DNA of 7,378 bases from Gammaproteobacteria bacterium (GTDB taxonomy: Bacteria > Pseudomonadota > Gammaproteobacteria > Arenicellales > Spongiicolonaceae), in the NCBI GenBank assembly GCA_007570945.1, contig RKSH01000202.1:1-7378 (forward strand), in the 5' to 3' direction. Shown one piece after another: positions 1-7,378 of the stretch. A program made the position numbers and the translations under genes. Each line of letters opens with the position of its first letter. The stretch's first letter is position 1. Under the pieces are notes generated by a model. The model was not told the origin of the DNA, made no database searches, and worked only from the letters and a program-made list of their open reading frames with translations.

Positions 1-196
1 GAGTGTGAAAATGACGGTGCAAGGGGCCGGAACGGTGGTTTGACATGCGGAAACGGTGGTTGCAGCGGAAGAATTGCCCGTGTTTTTTTGGCGGTGGGCG
101 CCAACACCGGGCGCCGCCGCCACCCGCTGATTGTCCTGGAACCGCAAACAGGATTTTTGCCGCGCCGAGTCCGAATGGATTTCCGGACTGATTCAG
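1..196. other. Non-coding or unresolved stretch downstream of waaA
   Basis: No gene can be supported here. Two partial readings exist at the edge. In one plus-strand frame, sequence entering from the left ends at a TGA at 41-43 and could be the last dozen residues of a convergent gene. On the minus strand an ATG at 46 opens a frame running off the edge, but it has no ribosome-binding site. Short structures are visible: a direct repeat of AACGGTGGTT at 31-40 and 52-61 (21-nt period), a weak hairpin TCCTG/CAGGA (134-138 with 149-153) followed by five T on the plus strand, and a better hairpin at 168-189. The T-run at 83-89 has no convincing stem in front of it. No strong intrinsic terminator for the waaA operon is seen. 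Confidence 0.5.
168..189 (-). repeat. Imperfect inverted repeat (stem-loop) just after the waaA stop
   Basis: AGTCCG at 168-173 pairs with CGGACT at 184-189. Two more A:T pairs continue the stem past a one-base bulge, leaving a loop of about five bases. It begins 8 nt beyond the waaA stop codon, where a 3'-end hairpin of the operon transcript would be expected. It is not followed by a U-tract on the minus strand (an A-run comes instead), so it is not a canonical Rho-independent terminator. It could protect the mRNA 3' end or be chance. Confidence 0.35.
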
Positions 197-1462
197 TCAC
201 ACCGCCGGCAAATGCCGGTCAATAAAAGCCATGGTTTTCTCCAGCGCGCCGCTGTTGGCGGCGACCAGGGCGCGGCCGGCCTCACCCATGCGCGCGCGCT
301 TTGCGGGGTCGGCGAGAAGTTGCGCCACCGCCGACTCCAGTTGCGGCGCGCCGGCGACCATGGCGCCGGCGTTGTTGCGCAAAACCAGACGGCTAATCTC
401 GGCGAAGTTAAACATGTGCGGACCGAACAGCGCCGGCACGCCGGCGGCGCACGGCTCCAGCACATTGTGGCCGCCGGTGGGCGCCAAACTGCCGCCGACA
501 AAAGCCACATCGGCGGCGGCGTAGAGCATGCACAACTCGCCCATGGTGTCGCCGATGCAAACATCCACGGCGGCGCCGGCCTCGGTCGATTCGCTGCGGC
601 GGACGGCGCGCAGGCTTTGTTTTTTGCACAAGCGCGCCACCGCCGGGGCGCGTTCCGGATGGCGCGGCACCAACAGCAGCAGCAAGTCCGGGTGGTTTTT
701 TTTCAACCGCGCAAAAACGCCGAGCACCACGTCCTCCTCGCCGGGGTGGGTGCTGCCGGCAATCCACACGCGGCGCCCGCCGCCCCACTTCTTGCGCAAC
801 TTTGCGGCGTCCTCGGCCAGGCCCGGCGGCAGCGGAATATCAAACTTGACATTGCCGGTGACCTTCACCGCCGCCGGCCGCGCGCCGAGTTGCACCATGC
901 GCGCGGCGTCATCCGCGGACTGTGCGGCAAACGCCGCCGCCGCCCGCAACGCCGGCGCAAAAAGTGAACGCCACCGCGCATAACCGCGCCTGGATTTTTG
1001 CGACATGCGGACATTGGCAAACACCACCGGCACACCAAGCGCGGTTGCGGTGTGAATTAAGTTGGGCCAGATTTCCGTTTCCATGACCAGCAGCATGGCC
1101 GGGCGGTGGCGGGCGATGAAGCGGCGCAGCGCAAACGGCAGGTCGTAGGGCATGTAACGGTGCGCAACCACGCCGCCCGCCACCGGCGCCACCGTGGCGG
1201 CGCCGGTGGGGGTCATGGTGGTGACCAGAATTTCACGGTTGCCGCGCGCCACAAAAGCGCGGATGAACGGCATCGCCGCGCGCGCCTCGCCCACCGACAC
1301 GGCGTGAATCCACAGCGGTTTTTGCATGCCGCAGGCCGCGCCGCCGCCGAAACGCTCACCCATGCGCCGCAGGTAGCGCGGGTTTTTCAGGCCCTTGAAC
1401 AGCAGCCGCAGCAGCGCCGGCGGAATCAGCAAAAACAGCAGCGCGGTGTAAACGCGGCGCAT
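197..1462 (-). CDS. waaA: 3-deoxy-D-manno-octulosonic acid (Kdo) transferase
   Basis: This inner-membrane-associated GT-B glycosyltransferase adds Kdo from CMP-Kdo to lipid A precursor at the cytoplasmic face, the first step of LPS core assembly. The protein has 421 residues, close to E. coli WaaA (about 425). Residues 4-22 form one hydrophobic helix, the usual N-terminal membrane anchor. Glu36 in the GER motif matches the proposed catalytic base of the family. WIHAVSVGE (51-59), METEIWPN (127-134), GGSLAPTGGHN (323-333) and the following LEP...GPH...NF block (335-352) are WaaA signatures of the N-terminal acceptor half and the C-terminal CMP-Kdo half. The ATG lies 2 nt after the hemF stop with no clear Shine-Dalgarno, suggesting coupled translation. 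An A8 run on the coding strand (codons 254-256) does not break the frame. Whether it adds one or two Kdo residues cannot be read from the sequence. Confidence 0.96.
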   Translation of the reverse strand: MRRVYTALLFLLIPPALLRLLFKGLKNPRYLRRMGERFGGGAACGMQKPLWIHAVSVGEARAAMPFIRAFVARGNREILVTTMTPTGAATVAPVAGGVVAHRYMPYDLPFALRRFIARHRPAMLLVMETEIWPNLIHTATALGVPVVFANVRMSQKSRRGYARWRSLFAPALRAAAAFAAQSADDAARMVQLGARPAAVKVTGNVKFDIPLPPGLAEDAAKLRKKWGGGRRVWIAGSTHPGEEDVVLGVFARLKKNHPDLLLLLVPRHPERAPAVARLCKKQSLRAVRRSESTEAGAAVDVCIGDTMGELCMLYAAADVAFVGGSLAPTGGHNVLEPCAAGVPALFGPHMFNFAEISRLVLRNNAGAMVAGAPQLESAVAQLLADPAKRARMGEAGRALVAANSGALEKTMAFIDRHLPAV

Positions 1463-1464
1463 GA

Positions 1465-2397
1465 TTATTCGGCCCAGTCGCGCGGCTGCAGAAAATCACG
1501 CGCCAGATTTTCCTCGGCGCTGTCCGCTTGCGGGCGGAAGTCGCCGCGCCATTCGGCGCGCGGCGGCAGCGACATTAGAATGAACTCGGCGCGCCCGCCG
1601 CTCTGCAGGCCGAACAACGTGCCGCGGTCGTAGACCAGATTAAACTCGGCGTAGCGGCCGCGGCGGTGCGATTGAAACGCGCGCTCGCGCCCGCCCCACG
1701 GCGTGTCCATGCGGCGGCGCGCGATGGGCAGGTAGGCCGGCAGAAAATGGTCGCCAACGCTGCGGCAAAACGCGAAAGAGTCGGTGAAGCCGCCGCGGTT
1801 CCAGTCGTCAAAAAAAATTCCGCCGACGCCGCGCATTTCATCACGGTGCCTGAGGTAAAAATAACGGTCGCACTCCGCCTTGCACCGGGCGTGGCAATCG
1901 CCGCCGAAGTCCTTGCACGCCGCGCGCGCGGTGCGGTGCCAGTGGCGGGCGTCCTCGGCGAAGCCATAGACCGGCGTTAAATCAAAACCGCCGCCAAACC
2001 ACCACGCCGTGGTTTTTTCATCGCCCGGTTTTTCGCGCGCGACAAAAAAACGGACATTCAAATGCGCGGCGGGCACAAAGGGATTGCGCGGGTGCACCAC
2101 CAGCGACACGCCGAGGGCGCGAAATGCGCGGCCTTGCAACTCCGGCCGCCGCGCGCTGGCAGCAGTCGGCAAACTGTCGCCGCTGATGGCCGAGAAATTG
2201 ACCCCGGCTTTTTCCAGCACCGTTCCGCCGCTCAGCAGCCGCGCCCGGCCGCCGCCGGCACCGGCGCGGTGACGCCATTTTTGCTCGGTGAATTTTTTCC
2301 CGCCATCCAGCGACTCCAGCGCATCGCACAGGCGGTCCTGCAGCGCGCGGAAATACTCTTCCACCGCCGCCGCGTCCGGAGAGCCGCCGTTCTTCAT
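1465..2397 (-). CDS. hemF: Oxygen-dependent coproporphyrinogen III oxidase
   Basis: HemF uses O2 to oxidatively decarboxylate two propionates of coproporphyrinogen III, giving protoporphyrinogen IX in cytoplasmic heme synthesis. The 310-residue product matches the family (E. coli about 299). GVNFS (65-69), VVHPRNP (100-106), HLNVRF (112-117), WWFGGGFDLTP (132-142), HWHRTA (152-157), RHRDE (183-187), GGIFFDD (192-198) and GRYAEFNLVYDRGT (247-260) are all recognisable. The conserved histidines proposed for substrate or metal binding correspond to His102, His112, His152 and His184. The frame stays open upstream to 2712, but family homology begins at the ATG at 2397, which overlaps the tsaC stop by 4 nt (ATGA); the upstream extension is a shadow of tsaC. 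The coding strand has a T8 run at codons 194-196 with the frame intact. The oxygen-dependent enzyme implies at least microaerobic life. Confidence 0.97.
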   Translation of the reverse strand: MKNGGSPDAAAVEEYFRALQDRLCDALESLDGGKKFTEQKWRHRAGAGGGRARLLSGGTVLEKAGVNFSAISGDSLPTAASARRPELQGRAFRALGVSLVVHPRNPFVPAAHLNVRFFVAREKPGDEKTTAWWFGGGFDLTPVYGFAEDARHWHRTARAACKDFGGDCHARCKAECDRYFYLRHRDEMRGVGGIFFDDWNRGGFTDSFAFCRSVGDHFLPAYLPIARRRMDTPWGGRERAFQSHRRGRYAEFNLVYDRGTLFGLQSGGRAEFILMSLPPRAEWRGDFRPQADSAEENLARDFLQPRDWAE

Positions 2398-2954
2398 GCG
2401 CGCAGCACCGCGCCGCTGGCGCCGTCGCGAATCCGCGTCACCCGCCCAAGGCCGGCGGTGCGGCCGGGGACGACAAAATCCACGTTGCGGCCGAAGCCGC
2501 GCCGCACCGCCATGGCGGCGCCCAGCGGCCGGCGGCCGTGGCGGTTGGCGCTGGTGGACACCAGCGCGGTGCCTGCCTGGCGGCACAGGGCGGCGGCCGG
2601 CGGGTGCGCCGTCACCCTCACCGCCAGCGTTTTGTGGCGGCCGCGCAGCAGCCGCGGCACGCCGGCGCGCGCCGGCAGCAGCCACGTCTCCGGCCCCGGC
2701 CAGGCATCGCACACCCGTTTTTTAACCGCCGCCGGCAACGGCGCCAGCAAGGGCGCCAACTGGGCAAAATCCGCCGCCACCACAATCAAACCCGCCGCCG
2801 CCGGCCGTCCCTTAATGTGCAGCAACCGGCGCAGCGCGGCGCGGTTCAGCGGGTCGCAGCCAAGCCCGTAGCAGGCCTCGGCCGGCCAGGCAACCACGCC
2901 GCCGCGGCGAATGACGGCGGCGGCGCGCACCAGGGCAGCGCGCGGCGGGTTCAC
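2394..2954 (-). CDS. tsaC: Threonylcarbamoyl-AMP synthase, short YrdC/Sua5 family
   Basis: TsaC makes threonylcarbamoyl-AMP from threonine, bicarbonate and ATP, the first step of t6A formation at A37 of ANN-decoding tRNAs; TsaBDE complete the transfer. The 186 residues equal the YrdC-like domain alone, with no C-terminal Sua5 domain. The signature KxR...SxN residues are present (Lys48, Arg50, Ser135, Asn137). WPGP (85-88), LAVRVTAHP (110-118), STSAN (133-137) and the terminal IRDG (175-178) match E. coli TsaC. The usual PTE motif reads PAE at 24-26, losing a conserved Thr. The start is GTG at 2954, overlapping the purE stop by 4 nt (GTGA). No clear Shine-Dalgarno is seen, so translation probably depends on coupling. 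Sua5/YrdC paralogues such as YciO are hard to exclude because of the PAE change, but overall similarity favours TsaC. Confidence 0.88.
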   Translation of the reverse strand: MNPPRAALVRAAAVIRRGGVVAWPAEACYGLGCDPLNRAALRRLLHIKGRPAAAGLIVVAADFAQLAPLLAPLPAAVKKRVCDAWPGPETWLLPARAGVPRLLRGRHKTLAVRVTAHPPAAALCRQAGTALVSTSANRHGRRPLGAAMAVRRGFGRNVDFVVPGRTAGLGRVTRIRDGASGAVLRA

Positions 2955-3466
2955 CGGGCGCCGCTGTGCGCCTGCAGCGCGGCGTCGCGGGCGAGCACCG
3001 CCGCGGCGCGGCGCGCGCGTTCCTCGGTCAGGCGCGCCGCCAGGGCGTCATCGGACAGGGCGAGAATTTGCGCCGCCAGCCACGCCGCGTTCACCGCCCC
3101 GGCCTTGCCGACGGCGACGCAGGCCACCGGCACGCCGCCCGGCATCTGCACCGTGGACAGCAGCGCATCAAAACCGCGCAACGGTCCGCCGTCCATAGGC
3201 ACGCCAATCACCGGCTTTGCGGTGTGCGCGGCGACCGCGCCGGCCAGGTGGGCGGCGAGGCCGGCGGCGGCGATGAACACCGCGCAGCCGCGTTGCTCGG
3301 CGTCGGCGATGTAGCGGCGCGTCTCCTCCGGCGTGCGGTGCGCCGAGCGGATGCGAATCTCATGCGCGATGCCGAGTTGGTCCAGGACATCGGCGGTGTT
3401 TTGCATCACCCCAAGGTCGGACTCCGAGCCCATCAAAATGGCGGCGAAAGCTTTGCCCGTGTTCAT
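2951..3466 (-). CDS. purE: N5-carboxyaminoimidazole ribonucleotide mutase (class I PurE)
   Basis: PurE moves the carboxyl group of N5-CAIR to carbon 4, giving CAIR in purine synthesis; class I enzymes are octamers. The 171 residues have the expected size. MGSESD (12-17) is the phosphate-binding loop, SAHRTP (41-46) carries the catalytic His43, and AAHLAG (71-76), GVPMDGGPL (88-96) and STVQMPGGVPVA (104-115) line the active site. The GLAAHLAG form replaces the enterobacterial GGAAHLPG but is found in other bacterial class I enzymes. The ATG overlaps the purD stop (ATGA), and GGAG at 3474-3477 lies 7 nt upstream, a good ribosome-binding site inside the purD end. A class I PurE needs N5-CAIR from PurK; purK does not follow here, since tsaC takes that place. 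Class II (direct AIR carboxylase) is less likely from the motifs. Confidence 0.95.
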   Translation of the reverse strand: MNTGKAFAAILMGSESDLGVMQNTADVLDQLGIAHEIRIRSAHRTPEETRRYIADAEQRGCAVFIAAAGLAAHLAGAVAAHTAKPVIGVPMDGGPLRGFDALLSTVQMPGGVPVACVAVGKAGAVNAAWLAAQILALSDDALAARLTEERARRAAAVLARDAALQAHSGAR

Positions 3467-4773
3467 GGTTGTTCTCCGGTTTGTTCACGTTGAATTGCGC
3501 GGCGGCCGATGTCGGCGCGGTAAAACATTCCCGGCCATTGTACCGCGGCCGCCGATGTATAAGCGCGCTGCCGCGCCTCGCCCAGGGTCGCACCGAGGGC
3601 GGTGGCGCACAGGACACGGCCGCCATTGGTGACGGTTTCGCCGTTCACCAGTTTGGTGCCGGCGTGAAAAATTTTAACCGCGCCATCATCATCCTCGGCG
3701 GCGGTTAACCCATGGATGACGTCGCCGCTGCGCGCTTCACCGGGGTAACCGCCGGCGGCGAGCACCACGCCGGCCGCGGCGCGCACGTCCCATGCCGCTT
3801 GCGCGGCGCCCAGCTCACCGTCGGCGGCGGCGATGCACAACTGCACCAGGTCGGACTGCAGGCGCATCAGCAGCGGCTGTGTTTCCGGATCGCCGAGGCG
3901 GCAGTTGAACTCCAGCGCCTGCGGGTTGCCGGCCTCGTCGATCATCAGGCCGGCGTACAGAAAACCGGTGTAGGGCGCGCCTTCGGATTTGAGCCCCGCG
4001 ACCGCCGGCCGGATGACGGTTTCCATCACCCTGGCCGCGACCGCCTTGGTGACCACCGGCGCCGGCGACACCGCGCCCATGCCGCCGGTGTTGGGCCCGC
4101 GGTCGCCGGCGTCGCGCGCTTTGTGGTCCTGCGACGTGGCCAGCGGGACGACGGTTTCACCGTCGGCAATGCAGATGAAACTGGCCTCCTCGCCGGCGAC
4201 AAAATCCTCCACCACCACGGTGGCGCCGGCATCGCCGAAAGCGCGGCCGCCTAACATGGCGCGCACCGCGTCCGCCGCCTGCTGCACAGTGGCGGCCACC
4301 ACCACGCCCTTGCCGGCGGCGAGGCCGTCGGCCTTGACCACCATCGGTGCGCCGCGTTTCTGCACGTAGGCGATGGCGGCGTCCACCTCGCTGGCGGTGA
4401 ACTCGCGCCACTTTGCCGATGGAATGTTGTGGCGCGCCATGAATTGTTTGGCGAAGGCCTTGGAGCCCTCCAGCCGCGCCGCGCTTTGCCGCGGGCCGCA
4501 GCAGCGCAGGCCGCGCGCGGTGAGTGCGTCCGCTACGCCGGCCACCAGCGCCGCCTCCGGGCCGGGGATGGTGAGTCCCACGTGGCTGGCGGCGGCGAAG
4601 TCGGCCAATGCGTCGATGTCGCCGGCGGCGATGTCCACGTTGGTGACGCCGGGCTCGTTTGCGGTGCCGGCGTTGCCCGGGGCGACGAACACGGTGTTGG
4701 CCAGCGGCGACTGCGCGCACTTCCAGGCCAGCGCATGCTCGCGCCCGCCGCCGCCGATGATGAGCACGTTCAC
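3463..4773 (-). CDS. purD: Phosphoribosylamine-glycine ligase (GAR synthetase)
   Basis: PurD joins glycine to 5-phosphoribosylamine with ATP, the second step of purine synthesis, in the cytoplasm. The 436 residues (E. coli 429) align along their whole length with the ATP-grasp enzyme: GGGGREHALAW (7-17) in the N domain, GPEAALVAGVAD (71-82), LEGSKAFAK (101-109), MVVKADGLAAGKGV (144-157) of the ATP-grasp fold, ATSQDHK (212-218), GPNTGGMGA (226-234), EFNCRLGDPETQ (288-299) with metal ligands, and GGYPG (341-345) in the C domain. The frame is open up to 4947, but homology begins at GTG 4773, which has GAGG 8 nt upstream; the rest is a shadow of purH. It lies 10 nt after purH and overlaps purE by 4 nt. 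A second GTG two codons downstream is a less likely start. Confidence 0.96.
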   Translation of the reverse strand: MNVLIIGGGGREHALAWKCAQSPLANTVFVAPGNAGTANEPGVTNVDIAAGDIDALADFAAASHVGLTIPGPEAALVAGVADALTARGLRCCGPRQSAARLEGSKAFAKQFMARHNIPSAKWREFTASEVDAAIAYVQKRGAPMVVKADGLAAGKGVVVAATVQQAADAVRAMLGGRAFGDAGATVVVEDFVAGEEASFICIADGETVVPLATSQDHKARDAGDRGPNTGGMGAVSPAPVVTKAVAARVMETVIRPAVAGLKSEGAPYTGFLYAGLMIDEAGNPQALEFNCRLGDPETQPLLMRLQSDLVQLCIAAADGELGAAQAAWDVRAAAGVVLAAGGYPGEARSGDVIHGLTAAEDDDGAVKIFHAGTKLVNGETVTNGGRVLCATALGATLGEARQRAYTSAAAVQWPGMFYRADIGRRAIQREQTGEQP

Positions 4774-4783
4774 GGTGGACGCC

Positions 4784-6340
<1,557 letters not shown>

Positions 6341-6344
6341 CCGC

Positions 6345-6605
6345 TCACCGCGCGGCCGGGCGCTTCTTGATTTTGTGGCGGCGCAGTTTTGCGCTGAGCG
6401 TGCCGCGGCTGAGGCCGAGCATTTTCGCCGCCGTGGTCTGGTTGTAACCGGCCTCGTGCAGCACCGTCTCCAGCAGCGGCTTTTCCATCTCGCGCATCAC
6501 CATGTCATACATGCGCGTCGGCCGCTCGCCGCGCAGGTGCTTAAAATACCTCCGCAAAGCACGCCGCACACAAACAGCCAGCGGACTTTCGGGCGGTGCT
6601 TTCAT
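6345..6605 (-). CDS. fis: Fis-family nucleoid-associated DNA-binding protein
   Basis: Fis bends DNA as a homodimer and regulates rRNA and many other promoters and DNA inversion. The 86-residue product matches short Fis forms of betaproteobacteria (E. coli 98). Residues 12-48 (VRRALRRYF, then MYDMVMREMEKPLL) correspond to the dimerisation helices; residues 54-77, with NQTTAAKMLGLSRGTL, form the C-terminal helix-turn-helix. Family similarity extends close to the ATG at 6605; an open frame upstream to 6686 crosses the predicted promoter and is proline-rich, so it was not used. The C-rich leader has no visible Shine-Dalgarno. It is the first gene of the operon, 4 nt before purH, a fis-purH arrangement known in proteobacteria. 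dusB, which precedes fis in many gammaproteobacteria, is absent. The HTH also resembles the C-terminal domain of NtrC-type activators, but the length and N-terminal helices favour Fis. Confidence 0.92.
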   Translation of the reverse strand: MKAPPESPLAVCVRRALRRYFKHLRGERPTRMYDMVMREMEKPLLETVLHEAGYNQTTAAKMLGLSRGTLSAKLRRHKIKKRPAAR

Positions 6606-6649
6606 GAACGGGGGCGGCGGGGCGTGGGGTTTTGGCTGGTGGTTGGGGG

Positions 6650-6678
6650 AGTATAGGGGATTTTTGGCGGCGTGCAAA
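6650..6678 (-). promoter_or_regulatory. Likely sigma70 promoter of the fis-pur operon
   Basis: On the minus strand, TTTGCA (6673-6678; 4 of 6 to consensus) lies 17 nt from TATACT (6650-6655; 5 of 6). Initiation about 7 nt further would start at an A near 6643 and give a leader of about 38 nt before fis. No PurR-like operator is recognised. This is the only good promoter candidate upstream of the seven-gene run. Confidence 0.55.
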
Positions 6679-6679
6679 T

Positions 6680-6687
6680 AATGCATT
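6680..6687. promoter_or_regulatory. AATGCATT palindrome between the divergent promoters
   Basis: A perfect 8-bp palindrome sits between the fis -35 box (6673-6678) and the methyltransferase -35 region (6686-6691), overlapping the latter by 2 bp. This AT-rich patch stands out in GC-rich surroundings. Nearby, 6670-6684 has the G and C ends and AT-rich centre of a Fis site but only half of the inner consensus. It may be an operator for either gene or simply promoter-linked AT-richness. Confidence 0.3.
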
Positions 6688-6712
6688 GCCGCCGGTGGAA
6701 GTATCTTATAAT
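6686..6712 (+). promoter_or_regulatory. Promoter of the DNA methyltransferase gene, probably leaderless
   Basis: A perfect TATAAT lies at 6707-6712. A weak -35, TTGCCG (6686-6691; 4 of 6), lies 15 nt upstream. Initiation 7-10 nt after the -10 box falls at 6719-6722, and the ATG is at 6722, so the mRNA would carry 0-3 nt of leader. This agrees with the lack of a Shine-Dalgarno before that ATG. Confidence 0.55.
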
Positions 6713-6721
6713 GCGAAAAGT

Positions 6722-7378
6722 ATGGGCGCGAGACACGAATCCTATACCTGCGACAACGCCACGGTTTACCACGGCGACTGTCGTGACGTGTTGGCCGAGT
6801 TCCCGGATGAATGCGTTGACCTCATCGTCACCTCGCCGCCCTACGCTGACCGCCGCCGCAGCACTTACGGCGGTGTCGCCCCGGATGAATATGTCGCGTG
6901 GTTTTTGCCGATTGCCGACCAGTTGCATCGCGTTCTCAAACCTGGCGGCACTTTTATTCTCAACATCAAGGAAAACGCGGTGCACGGTGAGCGCCATACC
7001 TACGTTCTGGAATTGATTCTTGCCATGCGGCAGCGTGGCTGGCTGTGGACCGAGGAATTTATCTGGCACAAACGCAATGCCTACCCGGGCAAATGGCCGA
7101 ACCGTTTTCGCGACGCCTGGGAGCGGCTTTTGCAGTTCAATAAACAGCGGCAATTCCGCATGTTTCAGGATGCGGTGCGCGTCCCCATTGGTAACTGGGC
7201 GCAAAACCGCCTGCGCAACCTTGGTAAAAATGACGTCGTCCGTAGCAGCCCCGCCACCGGCAGCGGCATGGGGCGCAACATTTCCAACTGGGTCGGCAAA
7301 AGCGAGGTCTACCCCAGCAACGTTCTGCATATCGCCGCCGAGTGCGGCAACCGCGGCCACAGCGCGGTGTTCCCGGAA
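6722..7378 (+). CDS. Site-specific DNA methyltransferase, TSPPY (beta-class) type, N-terminal part, cut by window edge
   Basis: This enzyme transfers a methyl group from S-adenosylmethionine to an exocyclic amino group in DNA, N4 of cytosine or N6 of adenine. The 219 residues visible have no stop codon. Catalytic motif IV is TSPPY at 37-41, preceded by the DxVDLIV-type strand. VLKPGGTFILNIKE (71-84) follows, then a region of about 90-195 that probably holds target recognition, and YPSNVLHIAAECGN (197-210) with HSAVFPE at the edge. In this class the SAM-binding FxGxG motif comes after motif IV, so it should lie beyond 7378. SPPY is commoner in N4-cytosine enzymes, but the base cannot be fixed. 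ATG 6722 was chosen because TATAAT lies just upstream. GC content is near 50-58% against about 70% or more in the operon, suggesting transfer. Whether a restriction enzyme follows is not visible. Confidence 0.87.
   Translation, partial: MGARHESYTCDNATVYHGDCRDVLAEFPDECVDLIVTSPPYADRRRSTYGGVAPDEYVAWFLPIADQLHRVLKPGGTFILNIKENAVHGERHTYVLELILAMRQRGWLWTEEFIWHKRNAYPGKWPNRFRDAWERLLQFNKQRQFRMFQDAVRVPIGNWAQNRLRNLGKNDVVRSSPATGSGMGRNISNWVGKSEVYPSNVLHIAAECGNRGHSAVFPE

Noticed and set aside
71..120. Rho-independent terminator with the T-run at 83-89
   Set aside because: The GC-rich hairpin (about 90-120) lies after the T-run on the plus strand, and on the minus strand it is followed by A, so neither direction gives stem then U-tract.
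131..967. Plus-strand open frame of 278 codons opposite waaA
   Set aside because: It is antisense to a well-supported WaaA, rich in Arg/Ala/Gln/His as expected from GC-rich shadow frames, and shows no family motif.
2398..2712. Upstream extension of the hemF frame
   Set aside because: HemF similarity starts at ATG 2397; the extension is arginine/alanine-rich and lies within tsaC.
6606..6686. Longer Fis starting at ATG 6686
   Set aside because: It would place the likely promoter inside the gene and add a proline-rich tail not seen in Fis proteins.
6602..7360. Minus-strand open frame of 252 codons opposite the methyltransferase
   Set aside because: The plus strand encodes clear methyltransferase motifs; the minus frame has none and runs through the promoter spacer.

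Overview
The window looks like chromosomal DNA from a GC-rich Gram-negative bacterium, most likely a beta- or gammaproteobacterium. Four things point that way: a Fis-type nucleoid protein directly upstream of purH, a WaaA/KdtA transferase (so a Kdo-containing LPS), an oxygen-dependent HemF, and very tight gene packing. A finer taxonomic placement cannot be made from this sequence alone.

From 6605 down to 197 on the minus strand run seven co-oriented genes: fis, purH, purD, purE, tsaC, hemF and waaA. The gaps between them are 4 nt, 10 nt, three 4-nt overlaps, and 2 nt, so they almost certainly form one operon with translational coupling. PurD makes GAR, PurE acts mid-pathway on N5-CAIR, and PurH does the last two steps to IMP. 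TsaC makes threonylcarbamoyl-AMP for tRNA t6A, HemF makes protoporphyrinogen IX, and WaaA adds Kdo to lipid A. The operon therefore mixes purine synthesis, tRNA modification, heme synthesis and envelope assembly behind a nucleoid regulator. purK, the usual partner of a class I purE, is not here, and neither is dusB, which often precedes fis.

At the right end, a 116-nt spacer (6606-6721) holds back-to-back promoters. The plus-strand gene beyond it (6722 to the window edge) is the N-terminal part of a TSPPY-type (beta-class) DNA methyltransferase. Its base composition is clearly less GC-rich than the operon (50-58% in three 60-nt lines counted by hand, against 67-87% in four operon lines), and its promoter lies so close to the ATG that the mRNA may be leaderless. 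It is the one accessory-looking part of the window.

Positions 1-196, downstream of waaA, hold no gene that can be supported, only short repeats and weak hairpins. Overall this is mostly conserved housekeeping sequence. No clearly new system is visible; the methyltransferase junction is the place to look further.
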